A stretch of DNA of 64,000 nucleotides, taken from assembly GCA_021802775.1 (NCBI GenBank), contig JAJZRJ010000009.1:1-64000 (forward strand). The letters are read 5' to 3'. Source of the DNA: Deltaproteobacteria bacterium. Its GTDB lineage: Bacteria; Desulfobacterota; Desulfobulbia; Desulfobulbales; Desulfurivibrionaceae. The notes under the pieces were generated by a model that did no database searches, had not been told where the DNA came from, and was given only the letters and a program-made list of their open reading frames with translations. Below, one piece after another: positions 16,425 to 27,777 of this stretch; position 1 is the first letter of the stretch, and every line of letters begins with the position of its first letter. Both the position numbers and the translations under genes were made by a program.

Positions 16425-17903
16425 CTACTTTTTTTCCGGCCGGAGATGCGGGAAGAGGATGACGTCGCGGATGGAGGGCGAGTCGGTGAGCAGCATGGCC
16501 AGACGGTCGATGCCGATACCCTGGCCGGCCGCCGGCGGCATGCCGTATTCCAGGGCCCGCAGGAAGTCTTCGTCCACCTCCGGGAAGATCTCCTCGTCGT
16601 CGCCGCGCTCGGCGATCTGTTTTTCCAGGCGCTGGCGCTGGTCGCCGGGGTCATTCAGCTCGCTGAAGGCATTGGCCATCTCGCGGCCGGTGATGAAGAG
16701 CTCGAAGCGGTCGGTGACCTCGGGGTTCTTTTCGTTGCGCCGGGCCAGGGGCGAGACCTCGGTGGGGTAGGCGGTGATGAAGGTGGGGCTGATGAGTTTT
16801 TCCTCCACCAGCAGTTCGAAGAGCTCGGTCTTCACCTTGCCGTGGCCGGCCTGGGGTTGCAGCTGGATGCCCTTGGCCAGGGCAAATTCCCGGGTCTTGG
16901 CCTCGTCGGCCAGGAGGGCCGGGGCGAGCCTGGCGACCTTGATCAAGGCCTCGTCGAGGGTATAGCGCTGCCAGGGCGGGGAGAGGTCCACCTCCTGGCC
17001 CTGGTAGGTGATGACCATGGTGCCGCACACCTCGGCGGCGATCCACGAGACCATCTCCTCGGTGAGGTCCATCAGGTCCTCGTAGGTGGCGTAGGCCTGG
17101 TAGAACTCCAGCATGGTGAATTCCGGATTGTGGCGGGTGGAAAGGCCTTCGTTCCTGAAGTTGCGGTTGATCTCGAAGACCCGCTCGAAGCCGCCGACCA
17201 GGAGGCGCTTGAGATAGAGTTCCGGCGCGATGCGCAGGTAAAGGTCCATGCCTAAGGCGTTGTGGTGGGTCTTGAAGGGCCGGGCGGTGGCGCCGCCGGC
17301 AATCGCCTGCATCATCGGGGTTTCCACCTCGAGGAAGCCGCGGTTGGTGAGAAAATCGCGGACCAGCCGGATGATCTCCACCCGCTTGCGGAAGGTGCCG
17401 CGGACCTCGGGGTTGACCATGAGGTCCACGTAGCGCTGGCGGTAGCGGGTTTCCACGTCGGTGAGGCCGTGAAATTTCTCCGGCAGCGGCCGCAGGGACT
17501 TGGTCAGCGGTTTGATGGTGACTGCCTGGATGGTGGGTTCGCCGGTCTTGGTGCGGAACAGGGTGCCGGAAAAACCGACGATGTCGCCGATGTCGAGCTT
17601 CTTGAAAAGGGCGTAGGGTGTTTCGCCGATCTCGTCGCGCTTCACGTAGACCTGCATCCGGCCGGTCTCGTCCTGCACCTGCACAAAGGCGGCCTTGCCG
17701 AAGCTGCGGATCGCCATGATTCGGCCGGCGATTACCTTGACCCCTTCGGGCAGCGGGGCGTCGCCCGCCGGGTCTTCCTGGGGCAGGATGTCCCGGATGC
17801 GGTGCATCGGCTTGAAATCGTTGGCATAGAGGTTGATGCCCTGGCTGCCGAGTTCTTGCGCCTTCTCCCGGCGCTGCTGTAAAATCTGGCTTAAATCTTC
17901 CAT
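16425..17903 (-). CDS. lysS: Lysyl-tRNA synthetase, class II
   Basis: Charges tRNA-Lys in the cytoplasm. 492 residues from the ATG at 17903; the open frame continues far upstream, but that is only an out-of-frame shadow of the next gene. Seen: anticodon-binding OB fold ([31 protein letters not shown]), class II motif 1 region ([21 protein letters not shown]), motif 2 ([20 protein letters not shown]) and motif 3 ([15 protein letters not shown]). Co-directional with lolC 8 bases downstream. The lysS-lolCDE adjacency is common in delta-proteobacteria. Confidence 0.98.
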   Translation of the reverse strand: MEDLSQILQQRREKAQELGSQGINLYANDFKPMHRIRDILPQEDPAGDAPLPEGVKVIAGRIMAIRSFGKAAFVQVQDETGRMQVYVKRDEIGETPYALFKKLDIGDIVGFSGTLFRTKTGEPTIQAVTIKPLTKSLRPLPEKFHGLTDVETRYRQRYVDLMVNPEVRGTFRKRVEIIRLVRDFLTNRGFLEVETPMMQAIAGGATARPFKTHHNALGMDLYLRIAPELYLKRLLVGGFERVFEINRNFRNEGLSTRHNPEFTMLEFYQAYATYEDLMDLTEEMVSWIAAEVCGTMVITYQGQEVDLSPPWQRYTLDEALIKVARLAPALLADEAKTREFALAKGIQLQPQAGHGKVKTELFELLVEEKLISPTFITAYPTEVSPLARRNEKNPEVTDRFELFITGREMANAFSELNDPGDQRQRLEKQIAERGDDEEIFPEVDEDFLRALEYGMPPAAGQGIGIDRLAMLLTDSPSIRDVILFPHLRPEKK

Positions 17904-17941
17904 ATGACGAGCTCTTTGCGGTGCAACAGGCTGGTTGCGGG

Positions 17942-19024
17942 TTAGAGGTTCAGATAGGTGGCGCGCAGGCTGGCGGAGACGTCGCGCGTCAGTTCCAGCA
18001 CCTTTGTGGCATAGGGCAGCGGCAGCGAACCGGTGCCGCAACTCGGGGTGATCAGGGCCTGGCGCAGCAGGGCGGCCTTGTCCCAACCGGCATTGACGAG
18101 TTGGCCGGCCTGGTGTTGCCAACGGGCCACGAGTGAGGTAGCGGACTCCTGGTCGATCCGCTCTTTTTCCGAGGTGGGCACAATGCCCCAGGCGAGGATG
18201 CCGCCCCGGTCGAGGAAAGCATGGAGCTGCTCCTTGCAGACGGTGAGCCGGTCGAAGAAACTGTAGGCATCGAAGCTCAGGATGTCGAGGGGCAGCGAGA
18301 GCAGGAACTCCCAGTCGGTATTGGCGCAGACATGGATGCCGGCCAGCCCGCCGCTCTGGTGCACCGCCTCGATCACCTCGGTGAGGTCCTGGCGGATCTC
18401 GTCGAGGGACATGGTGATGAACGACGAGGAGCCGAGGCCGGCCAGGGCCGGTTCGTCGATGAAGACGATGGCCGGGGTGCCGAGCTGGCCCAGGAACTGG
18501 GCCTGCCACGCCGCCTTGAGGCTCAGTCCCTTGACCACCACCTCATGAATGGCGGGCTCATAGTAACCAAGCCGCTTGTTCTCGTCCATGAGGCCGGTGA
18601 GCAGGGTGAAGGGGCCGGTGATCTGTCCCTTGAGGGCGTTGATGGCCGGCTGTTCCTTGGCGACCGCCAGCAGCTCGTAGAGGCCGCGGGCCCGCTCCTT
18701 GCTCACGGCAAAGGGCGAGGCGTTCAATGCCTCCGGCGATTCCATGGCCGCCAGATACTGCTCGAAAAAGGCGAGCTGGTCGGTGGGGAAGTGCTCGGTG
18801 TGAATATTGAAATAGGTGCGGTCCCCTTCCTCGACCACGCCGGGAAAGCCCTCGATGAACTGGTTCAGCATCCCTTCCTTGGGATTCATCGGCAACTGCG
18901 GCCAGAGCGGCACGTCCGGGGTATGGGCAAAGATGATTCGGAGCGCCTCGCGGTGGTCGGCGACCGGCAGGCTGCCGATCAGGGTGGCGAGTCCGTTGGC
19001 AATGAAAGGGCGTGGCGTGGTCAT
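17942..19024 (-). CDS. Core-MetE-like methionine synthase (catalytic domain only)
   Basis: A 360-residue MetE/UROD-superfamily protein equivalent to the C-terminal catalytic barrel of cobalamin-independent methionine synthase, without the N-terminal duplicate domain of MetE (about 750 residues). Likely zinc ligands and active-site residues are present: His231 and Cys233 in IHVCANTDW, Cys329 in PSCGTGSLP, and Glu191 in FIDEPAL. Characterised short 'core-MetE' enzymes take the methyl group from a methylated corrinoid protein rather than methyltetrahydrofolate-polyglutamate; applying that to this gene is inference. It is the first gene of the minus-strand run, 38 bases before lysS. A different methyltransferase of the same fold cannot be excluded. 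Confidence 0.8.
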   Translation of the reverse strand: MTTPRPFIANGLATLIGSLPVADHREALRIIFAHTPDVPLWPQLPMNPKEGMLNQFIEGFPGVVEEGDRTYFNIHTEHFPTDQLAFFEQYLAAMESPEALNASPFAVSKERARGLYELLAVAKEQPAINALKGQITGPFTLLTGLMDENKRLGYYEPAIHEVVVKGLSLKAAWQAQFLGQLGTPAIVFIDEPALAGLGSSSFITMSLDEIRQDLTEVIEAVHQSGGLAGIHVCANTDWEFLLSLPLDILSFDAYSFFDRLTVCKEQLHAFLDRGGILAWGIVPTSEKERIDQESATSLVARWQHQAGQLVNAGWDKAALLRQALITPSCGTGSLPLPYATKVLELTRDVSASLRATYLNL

Positions 19025-19074
19025 GCGTATGCCTGCGACGAATTAAGGTGGCTGCATCGTTTTTATCGGCCTTC

Positions 19075-19103
19075 TTGCTAGCAATAATGGGCTGAAAAGT
19101 CAA
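19075..19103 (-). promoter_or_regulatory. Possible promoter of the core-MetE/lysS run
   Basis: On the minus strand TTGACT (19098-19103) is followed after 17 bases by TAGCAA (19075-19080). The -35 matches well, the -10 poorly. It lies about 50 bases before the first start codon of the run. Confidence 0.3.
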
Positions 19104-19211
19104 CGAAATTCGCCGGAGGCGGCCGGTGGCCAAGCCCCGCTGTGCCGGGGGAGCCGGCATGGTGAAAAGGCGGGGCGGAGTCGTGCAGCCGGCGGGCTTC
19201 CGTGGCTTTAC

Positions 19212-19240
19212 TTGACGGGTTTCATAAAGTTGATTATTTT
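19212..19240 (+). promoter_or_regulatory. Promoter of tRNA-Leu
   Basis: TTGACG (19212-19217), a 17-base spacer and TATTTT (19235-19240), ending 11 bases before the tRNA 5' end. Position and spacing fit a sigma70 promoter. Confidence 0.6.
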
Positions 19241-19251
19241 TATGCGGTTGA

Positions 19252-19334
19252 GCGAGAGTGGCGGAACTGGCAGACGCACTGGACTTAGGATCCAGCGGGC
19301 AACCATGGGGGTTCGACTCCCCCCTCTCGCACCA
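19252..19334 (+). tRNA. tRNA-Leu (anticodon UAG)
   Basis: An 83-nt tRNA including an encoded CCA. The acceptor arms GCGAGAG and CTCTCGC pair fully. The anticodon stem CTGGA/TCCAG encloses loop CTTAGGA, giving anticodon UAG. The T-loop GGTTCGACTCC and a short variable arm are visible. It lies between the minus-strand run and tig. Confidence 0.95.
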
Positions 19335-19498
19335 TGCGTCTGCGGTGGCAGGGCATGCGAGAGGATCCACAGGTTGATGAGCAGGGGAGAGCACCCTTTA
19401 CGCGTTCGAGTGCGAATCACATTCCAGGCCGTAGGTTTTCCTGTTTTTCCCCTGCCGTCAGTACAGAATAACCGGAACACGCATAAGGAAGGGTACCC

Positions 19499-20794
19499 AT
19501 GCAGGTAAGTGTTGAAGATGTCAGTGCATTGAGCAAGCGGATGCGCATCATTCTGCCGCAGGATTATGTCGCCAAGGCGCTTGAGGCCGCCTATGACAAG
19601 CTGAAAAGCGAGGTGAACCTCAAGGGCTTCCGCAAGGGCAGGATTCCGCACCAGATCCTGGAGAAGAACTACGGCGCCAAGGTGGAATACGATGTGGCCG
19701 ACAAGATGATCCAGGACACCTATTTCGATGCCCTGGAAAAGGTCAACCTCGACGCGGTGACGCACCCCGAGATCCGCGACTACAAGTACGAAACCGACGG
19801 CTCTTTTGCCTATCAGGCCGAGGTGGATGTGCGGCCCCAGTTTGAGTTGGGCGAGTACAAGGGGCTTACGATCGAGCAGCCGGAAGTCGCGGTGATCGAC
19901 GCCGAGGTCGATCAGGAGCTGGAGGCGTTGCGCAAGCAGATGGCGCCGCTCAAGGGCGTGGAGGAGCGCGGCATTGTCGAGGGCGATATCGCCATCATCG
20001 ATTTCGCCGGCTTCCACCAGGGCGAGGCCATGAAGGAAGTGAGGGGCGAGAACTACTCGGTCGACGTGGGCTCGGGCCGCAACGGCAAGGAGTTCGAGGA
20101 GAAGCTCGTCGGTCTCAAAAAGGGCGAGGAGGCGGTGCAGAACGTGGAGTTCCCGGCCGGCTTCTCGAATCCGGTGCTGGCCGGGAAGTCGGTGGAGTTC
20201 CGCATCACCGTGAAGGACGTCAAGGAACGGGTATTGCCGGCGTTGGACGATGATTTTGCCAAGGAGGTGGGCGAGGAGTTCAAGAGCCTCGACGACCTCA
20301 GGCGGCAGATTCGCGAGCGCCGGACCAGGAAGAAGGAAGAGGCCCAGCGCGGCGATCTCACCGACCGGCTCATGGCCAAGCTGCTCGAGAACCATCCTTT
20401 CGAGGTGCCGCCGCGCCTGGTGGCCTATGAGATCGATGCGCTGATCAAGGAGCTGGAGGGCAATCTCGACCGTCAGGGCATGACCCTGGAATCCGCCGGG
20501 CTGACCAAGGAAAAGCTCATCGAGCAGTACAAGGAAGCGGCCGAAAAGCGGGTGCGCGGCGACTTCCTGCTCAAGAAGATTGCGGAGAAAGAGGGAATCA
20601 AGCTGGAGAACGAAGATATTGAAAAGGGTTTCCAGCGGATTGCCGATCAGTATAATATGCCCAGGGACGAGGTGAAGAAATTCTTCCAGAGCCGCAACGA
20701 GCTCTTGCCCTTCATGAGCGAGTTGTTGAGCGAGAAGATTCTGAGCTTCCTGGTCGAAAACGCCGCGGTCAAACGCGTGGCTGCCACGGCCTGA
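19499..20794 (+). CDS. tig: Trigger factor
   Basis: Ribosome-bound chaperone and peptidyl-prolyl isomerase that meets nascent chains at the exit tunnel. 431 residues. The N-terminal domain has the ribosome-binding signature ([19 protein letters not shown], residues 39-57). A PPIase FKBP-like domain follows (residues ~150-240, [17 protein letters not shown] ... [17 protein letters not shown]), then the helical C-terminal arm domain. AAGGAAG precedes the ATG. It is followed by clpP, clpX and lon, the common tig-clp-lon chaperone/protease cluster. Firm. Confidence 0.98.
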   Translation: MQVSVEDVSALSKRMRIILPQDYVAKALEAAYDKLKSEVNLKGFRKGRIPHQILEKNYGAKVEYDVADKMIQDTYFDALEKVNLDAVTHPEIRDYKYETDGSFAYQAEVDVRPQFELGEYKGLTIEQPEVAVIDAEVDQELEALRKQMAPLKGVEERGIVEGDIAIIDFAGFHQGEAMKEVRGENYSVDVGSGRNGKEFEEKLVGLKKGEEAVQNVEFPAGFSNPVLAGKSVEFRITVKDVKERVLPALDDDFAKEVGEEFKSLDDLRRQIRERRTRKKEEAQRGDLTDRLMAKLLENHPFEVPPRLVAYEIDALIKELEGNLDRQGMTLESAGLTKEKLIEQYKEAAEKRVRGDFLLKKIAEKEGIKLENEDIEKGFQRIADQYNMPRDEVKKFFQSRNELLPFMSELLSEKILSFLVENAAVKRVAATA

Positions 20795-20823
20795 GGAATA
20801 ATCCAGCACGAAAGGAAAGGTAC

Positions 20824-21426
20824 ATGAGCCTGATCCCCTTTGTCATCGAACAGACCCCGCGCGGTGAGCGCTCCTACGACATCTATTCGCGCTTGCTCAA
20901 GGAACGGATCATCTTCCTCGGCACCGCGGTGAACGACGAGGTGGCCAACGTGGTCATCGCCCAGATGTTGTTCCTTGAGGCCGAGGACCCGGACAAGGAC
21001 ATCACTTTCTACATCAACTCGCCGGGCGGGGTGGTGACCGCCGGGCTCGCCATCTACGACACCATGCGCTACGTGAAGTGCGGCATCGCCACCCTCTGCC
21101 TCGGCCAGGCCGCCAGCATGGGCGCGGTGCTGCTCGCTGCCGGCAACAAGGGCAAGCGCTACTCGCTGCCCAACTCGCGCATCCTCATCCACCAGCCCAT
21201 GGGCGGTTTTCAGGGCCAGGCCACCGACATCGATATTCATGCCCGGGAAATCCTCAAGATTCGCCAGAGCCTCAACAAGATCCTGGCGGACCACAGCGGC
21301 CAGAAGCTCAGGAAGATCGAGGCCGACACCGAACGGGACTATTTTATGAGTGCGGAAGAAGCCAAGAATTATGGTATAATTGATAAAGTATTGGTCGAAC
21401 GGTCAAACCCCAGCGAGGAGTCGTAA
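20824..21426 (+). CDS. clpP: ATP-dependent Clp protease proteolytic subunit
   Basis: Serine protease that forms the tetradecameric chamber used by ClpX (and ClpA). 200 residues. Seen: [23 protein letters not shown], the glycine-rich strand [11 protein letters not shown], the nucleophile in [14 protein letters not shown], the catalytic histidine in ILIHQPMGG, and the C-terminal aspartate region ending in [18 protein letters not shown] lies before the ATG. The gap to clpX is two bases, so the two are translationally linked. Confidence 0.98.
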   Translation: MSLIPFVIEQTPRGERSYDIYSRLLKERIIFLGTAVNDEVANVVIAQMLFLEAEDPDKDITFYINSPGGVVTAGLAIYDTMRYVKCGIATLCLGQAASMGAVLLAAGNKGKRYSLPNSRILIHQPMGGFQGQATDIDIHAREILKIRQSLNKILADHSGQKLRKIEADTERDYFMSAEEAKNYGIIDKVLVERSNPSEES

Positions 21427-21428
21427 GC

Positions 21429-22697
21429 ATGGCCAAGAACCACAACGGCGAGATCGAGGTGACCTGTTCTTTCTGCGGTAAGACGCAGGACGAGGTCAAG
21501 AAGCTCATTGCCGGCCCGACGGTTTATATCTGCAACGAGTGCATCGACCTCTGCAACGAGATCGTCAGCGAGGACCGGCAGCAGGAACTGGAGGCCCAGG
21601 CCGAGGCGGTCACCATGAAACCGGTGGACATCAGGGCGCACCTTGATGGCTATGTGATCGCTCAGGAGCAGGCCAAGCGGATTCTCGCCGTGGCGGTGCA
21701 TAACCACTACAAGCGGATCGAGGCCCAGGGCCTGGGCGACGGCAACGAGGTGGAACTCCAGAAGAGCAACATCCTGCTGGTCGGCCCCACCGGCAGCGGC
21801 AAGACCCTGCTGGCCCAGACCCTGGCCCGCATTCTGAACGTGCCCTTCACCATTGCCGACGCCACCACCCTCACCGAGGCGGGGTATGTGGGCGAGGACG
21901 TGGAGAACATCCTGGTGAGCCTGCTTCAGGCGGCGGATCACGACGTGCAGCGGGCCCAGCGCGGTATTGTCTACATCGATGAGATCGACAAGATCGCCCG
22001 CAAGTCCGATTCCGCCTCGATCACCCGCGATGTCTCCGGCGAGGGCGTGCAGCAGGCGCTGTTGAAGATCATCGAGGGCACCATTGCCAATGTACCGCCC
22101 AAGGGGGGGCGCAAGCACCCCCAGCAGGAATACATCAAGATCGACACCTCGAACATCCTCTTCATCTGCGGCGGCGCCTTTGTCGGCCTCGAAAACGTCA
22201 TCCGCCAGCGGGTCGGCACCAAGTCCATGGGCTTCGGCGCCAAGGTGGTGGGCAAGACCAAGAAAAAGATGGGCGAACTCCTGGCCCAGACCGAGTCCGA
22301 GGATCTGTTGCGTTTTGGTCTCATTCCCGAGCTGGTGGGGCGGCTCCCGGTGGTGGCCACCATGGAGGAACTGCGGGAGGAGGATCTGGTCCGCATCCTG
22401 CGCGAGCCCAAGAATGCGCTGACCAAGCAGTACGAAAAACTCTTCGAGTACGACGGCATCCGGCTGCGTTTCACTGAAGGAGCGCTGAACGCCATCGCCA
22501 AGGAGGCGATCCGCCGCAAGTCCGGCGCCCGCGGTCTGCGGGCGGTGATGGAGGAGGCGATGCTCGACGTGATGTACGAGTTGCCTTCCAAGTCCAATGT
22601 CCGCGAATGCGTGATCAGCGAGCAGGTGATCGTCAACCGCGATTACCCGGTGGTGCTCTTCGACAACGAGGAAACCAAGAAGAGCGCCTTAGCGTGA
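21429..22697 (+). CDS. clpX: ATP-dependent Clp protease ATPase subunit ClpX
   Basis: AAA+ unfoldase that recognises substrates and feeds them to ClpP. 422 residues. N-terminal four-cysteine zinc domain (CSFCGK ... CNECIDLC, residues 11-38), Walker A GPTGSGKT, Walker [11 protein letters not shown], the pore-loop region following [13 protein letters not shown], sensor and IGF-type ClpP-docking loop further on, and a C-terminal helical domain. The ribosome binding site (GAGGAG) lies inside the end of clpP. Firm. Confidence 0.98.
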   Translation: MAKNHNGEIEVTCSFCGKTQDEVKKLIAGPTVYICNECIDLCNEIVSEDRQQELEAQAEAVTMKPVDIRAHLDGYVIAQEQAKRILAVAVHNHYKRIEAQGLGDGNEVELQKSNILLVGPTGSGKTLLAQTLARILNVPFTIADATTLTEAGYVGEDVENILVSLLQAADHDVQRAQRGIVYIDEIDKIARKSDSASITRDVSGEGVQQALLKIIEGTIANVPPKGGRKHPQQEYIKIDTSNILFICGGAFVGLENVIRQRVGTKSMGFGAKVVGKTKKKMGELLAQTESEDLLRFGLIPELVGRLPVVATMEELREEDLVRILREPKNALTKQYEKLFEYDGIRLRFTEGALNAIAKEAIRRKSGARGLRAVMEEAMLDVMYELPSKSNVRECVISEQVIVNRDYPVVLFDNEETKKSALA

Positions 22698-22722
22698 CCC
22701 GGCCTCTCTTCCATCTATCATC

Positions 22723-25131
<2,409 letters not shown>

Positions 25132-25205
25132 CGGGAGGTTACGCGTCTGCCGCCGCTGGTCGATGATGGCGGCCGGATATTTTCACCGGGAGCCCAGTTT
25201 TTTCC

Positions 25206-25234
25206 TTGACGAAACAAGGGCTACGTGGTTTAAA
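25206..25234 (+). promoter_or_regulatory. Putative promoter of tRNA-Val/tRNA-Asp
   Basis: TTGACG (25206-25211), a 17-base spacer and TTTAAA (25229-25234), 17 bases before the tRNA-Val 5' end. The -10 is imperfect, but the spacing and position fit. Confidence 0.45.
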
Positions 25235-25251
25235 AGGTGCCACATTTGCGT

Positions 25252-25327
25252 GGGCGAATAGCTCAGCTGGGAGAGCGTCGGCCTTACAAGCCGAGGGTCA
25301 CAGGTTCGATCCCTGTTTCGCCCACCA
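25252..25327 (+). tRNA. tRNA-Val (anticodon UAC)
   Basis: A 76-nt tRNA with encoded CCA. Acceptor GGGCGAA pairs with TTCGCCC; the anticodon stem TCGGC/GCCGA encloses CTTACAA, giving UAC; the T-arm CAGGTTCGATCCCTG is standard. tRNA-Asp follows after nine bases, so both are probably processed from one transcript. Confidence 0.96.
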
Positions 25328-25336
25328 GATTATAAC

Positions 25337-25413
25337 GGGGTCGTAGTTCAGTCGGTTAGAACGCCGGCCTGTCACGCCGGAGGTCGCGAGTTCGAGCCTC
25401 GTCGGCCCCGCCA
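25337..25413 (+). tRNA. tRNA-Asp (anticodon GUC)
   Basis: A 77-nt tRNA with encoded CCA. Acceptor GGGGTCG pairs with CGGCCCC (one T-G pair), with the G discriminator usual for Asp; the anticodon stem CCGGC/GCCGG encloses CTGTCAC, giving GUC. It is followed by a strong terminator. Confidence 0.96.
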
Positions 25414-25425
25414 GCAGAACAGAGA

Positions 25426-25455
25426 GGGATCAACGGAACGGTTGATCCCTTTTTT
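25426..25455 (+). terminator. Rho-independent terminator after tRNA-Asp
   Basis: GGGATCAAC (25426-25434) and GTTGATCCC (25441-25449) form a perfect 9-bp stem with a 6-base loop, followed by six T. Ends the tRNA-Val/Asp transcript. Confidence 0.9.
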
Positions 25456-25511
25456 GTTTTCTGCGTCCCGCCAACAGCGGGAAAAGAGTCTCATTCCGGG
25501 CGATAATCCGC

Positions 25512-25540
25512 TTGACAAGGGGGGGTGTCGTCTGTATATC
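25512..25540 (+). promoter_or_regulatory. Sigma70 promoter of the mla operon
   Basis: A consensus TTGACA (25512-25517), a 17-base spacer and TATATC (25535-25540). It starts after the tRNA terminator and about 77 bases before the mlaE ATG, so mlaEFD have their own promoter. Confidence 0.7.
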
Positions 25541-25616
25541 CTTGTTAGGTTTTGTCTTGATTGGATTTTTTGAGGAAAGGGCGGGCGCCTCCGGTTCGCC
25601 ATGATAAGAGCATACC

Positions 25617-26405
25617 ATGCTGCAACGGATTGAGCGACTCGGCAACAACACACTCTACTATCTGCAGGACTTGGGCCGGATGGGGCTCTTCCTGTTTCAT
25701 GCCATTGGCGGCATGTTCAAGCGGCCTTTCCGTTTTCAGGCCACGGTCCGGCAAGCGCAGCTTATCGGCGCCAATTCCTTTGCCGTCATCTTTTTCACCG
25801 CGGCCTTCACCGGCATGGTTCTTGGTCTTCAGGGTTATTACACCCTCCGTAAGTTCGGTTCCGAGGGGGCGCTCGGTTCGGCGGTGGCCCTCTCGCTCAT
25901 CCGCGAACTGGGGCCGGTGCTCACCGCCCTTATGGTGACCGGCCGGGCCGGTTCGGCCATGTGCGCGGAAATCGGCATCATGCGCAACTCCGAGCAGATC
26001 GACGCCCTGGAGTGCATGGCGGTGGATCCCTTCCGCTACCTCATCACCCCGAAACTCCTGGCCACCATCATCTCCATCCCGATCCTCACCATGATGTTCA
26101 ATGTGGTCGGCATTTTTGGCGGCTACGTCGCCGGGGTCGAGTTGCTGGGCGTTAACCCGGGCGCCTATTTTACCGGCATGGAGCAGAGTGTCGTCAACAA
26201 GGACATCAACATGAGCATCGTCAAGTCCTTTGTTTTTGCCCTGCTGGTGGTCTGGATCTGCACCGGCCGCGGCTACTTTGTCCACGCTATCCGCGGGGCC
26301 GGTTTTGGCGCCGAAGGAGTGAGTCGCGTAACCACCCAGGCGGTGGTTCTCTCCTCCATCAGCATCCTCATCTGGGACTATCTGCTGACCGCGATCATGC
26401 TATGA
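25617..26405 (+). CDS. mlaE: Mla ABC transporter permease MlaE
   Basis: Inner-membrane permease of the Mla phospholipid transport system that maintains outer-membrane lipid asymmetry. 262 residues with about five hydrophobic segments, including FAVIFFTAAFTGMVLGLQGY, and the family block LIRELGPVLTALMVTGRAGSA plus EIGIMRNSEQIDALE. The start is consistent with the promoter at 25512-25540. Its stop overlaps the start of mlaF by 4 bases, showing tight coupling. Confidence 0.96.
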   Translation: MLQRIERLGNNTLYYLQDLGRMGLFLFHAIGGMFKRPFRFQATVRQAQLIGANSFAVIFFTAAFTGMVLGLQGYYTLRKFGSEGALGSAVALSLIRELGPVLTALMVTGRAGSAMCAEIGIMRNSEQIDALECMAVDPFRYLITPKLLATIISIPILTMMFNVVGIFGGYVAGVELLGVNPGAYFTGMEQSVVNKDINMSIVKSFVFALLVVWICTGRGYFVHAIRGAGFGAEGVSRVTTQAVVLSSISILIWDYLLTAIML

Positions 26406-27169
26406 ACGAACCGATCATCCGCTTCAATGGTGTCAGCAAATCATTCGGCCGCCAGCAGGTGCTGGATGGGGTGGATTTTGCCATTCCGGCTGGAAAGACC
26501 ACGGTCATTGCCGGGGCCAGCGGCCAGGGCAAGAGCGTGACCCTGAAACTCATCCTGGGGCTTCTGAAGCCGGATGCGGGAGAGATTCTGGTCAAGGGGC
26601 AGGATGTGGCGCAGATGGGCGCTGGCGAACTCAATGCAATCCGGATGCATTTCGGGGTCCTTTTTCAGGGGGCGGCCCTTCTTGATTCACTCTCGGTCTT
26701 CGACAACGTGGCCCTGCCCCTGGAGGAGCGTACCAAGATGCCCCGCGAGGAGATCAGGGCGAAGGTGCTTGCCATACTGGAGCAGCTCGGGCTTTCCGGC
26801 CACGATGGCAAGTTCCCGGCCCAGCTTTCCGGTGGCATGAAAAAGCGCGTGGGGCTCGCCCGGGCGCTTATGCTCCAGCCGGAGATCATGCTCTTCGACG
26901 AACCGACCACCGGCCTGGATCCTGAAAAATCCATGGAGATCTATCAGCTCTTTGCCAGAACGCAGCAACAGTTCGGCTATACCTCCATCATCGTGAGCCA
27001 CGACATCCCCAAGATTTTCAACCTGGCCGATCAGGTTATCATCATGGACAAGGGGAAGATTTCCTCGTTCGAGACTCCCGAGGCCATCCAGCATAGTGCC
27101 GATCCGGATATCAGGGACTTTGTCCGTACCACCATGGGCAACATCTATCGAAGCAGGGAAATGGAATAG
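26402..27169 (+). CDS. mlaF: Mla ABC transporter ATPase MlaF
   Basis: ATPase powering the MlaEFD complex. 255 residues. Seen: Walker A GASGQGKS, Q-loop region LFQGAALLDSLSVFDNVALPL, signature LSGGMKKRVGLARAL (the GGMKKR variant is typical of MlaF/Mkl), Walker B IMLFDEPTTGLDP and the switch histidine in IIVSHDIPK. It overlaps mlaE at its start and precedes mlaD by 4 bases. Confidence 0.97.
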   Translation: MNEPIIRFNGVSKSFGRQQVLDGVDFAIPAGKTTVIAGASGQGKSVTLKLILGLLKPDAGEILVKGQDVAQMGAGELNAIRMHFGVLFQGAALLDSLSVFDNVALPLEERTKMPREEIRAKVLAILEQLGLSGHDGKFPAQLSGGMKKRVGLARALMLQPEIMLFDEPTTGLDPEKSMEIYQLFARTQQQFGYTSIIVSHDIPKIFNLADQVIIMDKGKISSFETPEAIQHSADPDIRDFVRTTMGNIYRSREME

Positions 27170-27173
27170 CGCC

Positions 27174-27620
27174 ATGAAAAAACTCAATGTGGATCTCATC
27201 GTCGGGCTTTTTGTCGTGGCCGGTTTTCTGGCCTTTGTCTATCTCTCCTTGCAGCTGGGCGAGTTTTCGCCCTTTTCCATGGAGAAAAACTACAAGGTGA
27301 CGGCGGAGTTTACCAACATCTCCGGCCTCAAGCCGGGGGCGGTGGTGGAGATCGCCGGCGTGCCCGTGGGCAAGGTCGCGAAAATCGACTTGGGCAAGGC
27401 CGATCGGGCGGTGATCACCCTCTCCATCAAGCAGCAGGTGCAGATCAGCGAGGATGCCATTGCCTCGGTCCGGACCCAGGGGATCATCGGTGACAAGTAC
27501 GTGCGGATCAGCCAGGGTGGCGCCGAGGAATACCTCAAGGAAGGCTCCGTGATCACGGAGACCGAGTCGGTGGTCGACCTTGAGGAACTGGTCAGCAAGT
27601 ACATCTTCGGCAAGGTGTGA
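27174..27620 (+). CDS. mlaD: MCE-domain lipid-binding protein MlaD
   Basis: Periplasmic-facing, membrane-anchored MCE protein that binds phospholipid and forms the hexameric ring on MlaE. 148 residues from the ATG at 27174; upstream in-frame codons lie inside mlaF. Seen: an N-terminal transmembrane anchor (DLIVGLFVVAGFLAFVYLSL), then one MCE domain (VTAEFTNISGLKPGAVVEIA, VPVGKVAKIDLG, GIIGDKYVRISQGG). The short length with a single MCE domain is normal for MlaD. Confidence 0.96.
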   Translation: MKKLNVDLIVGLFVVAGFLAFVYLSLQLGEFSPFSMEKNYKVTAEFTNISGLKPGAVVEIAGVPVGKVAKIDLGKADRAVITLSIKQQVQISEDAIASVRTQGIIGDKYVRISQGGAEEYLKEGSVITETESVVDLEELVSKYIFGKV

Positions 27621-27777
27621 CCCGAGGGATTCTCGGCCGCTTTCGGTAGGATTGTTTTTCGCGCTTGTGACTTCGGGCAAACTGCGCGATGATGATTTCG
27701 GGTGTTTTGGTTTTCAGGGCGCGGGGGGCGCACGGGCCGCCGGGTGTGAATCCGGCAATCAGGGTGAGGATCTTTGT

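Noticed and set aside
17904-18509. N-terminal extension of lysS
   Set aside because: The frame stays open only because it runs antisense-in-phase through the core-MetE gene; the ATG at 17903 gives the full-length standard protein.
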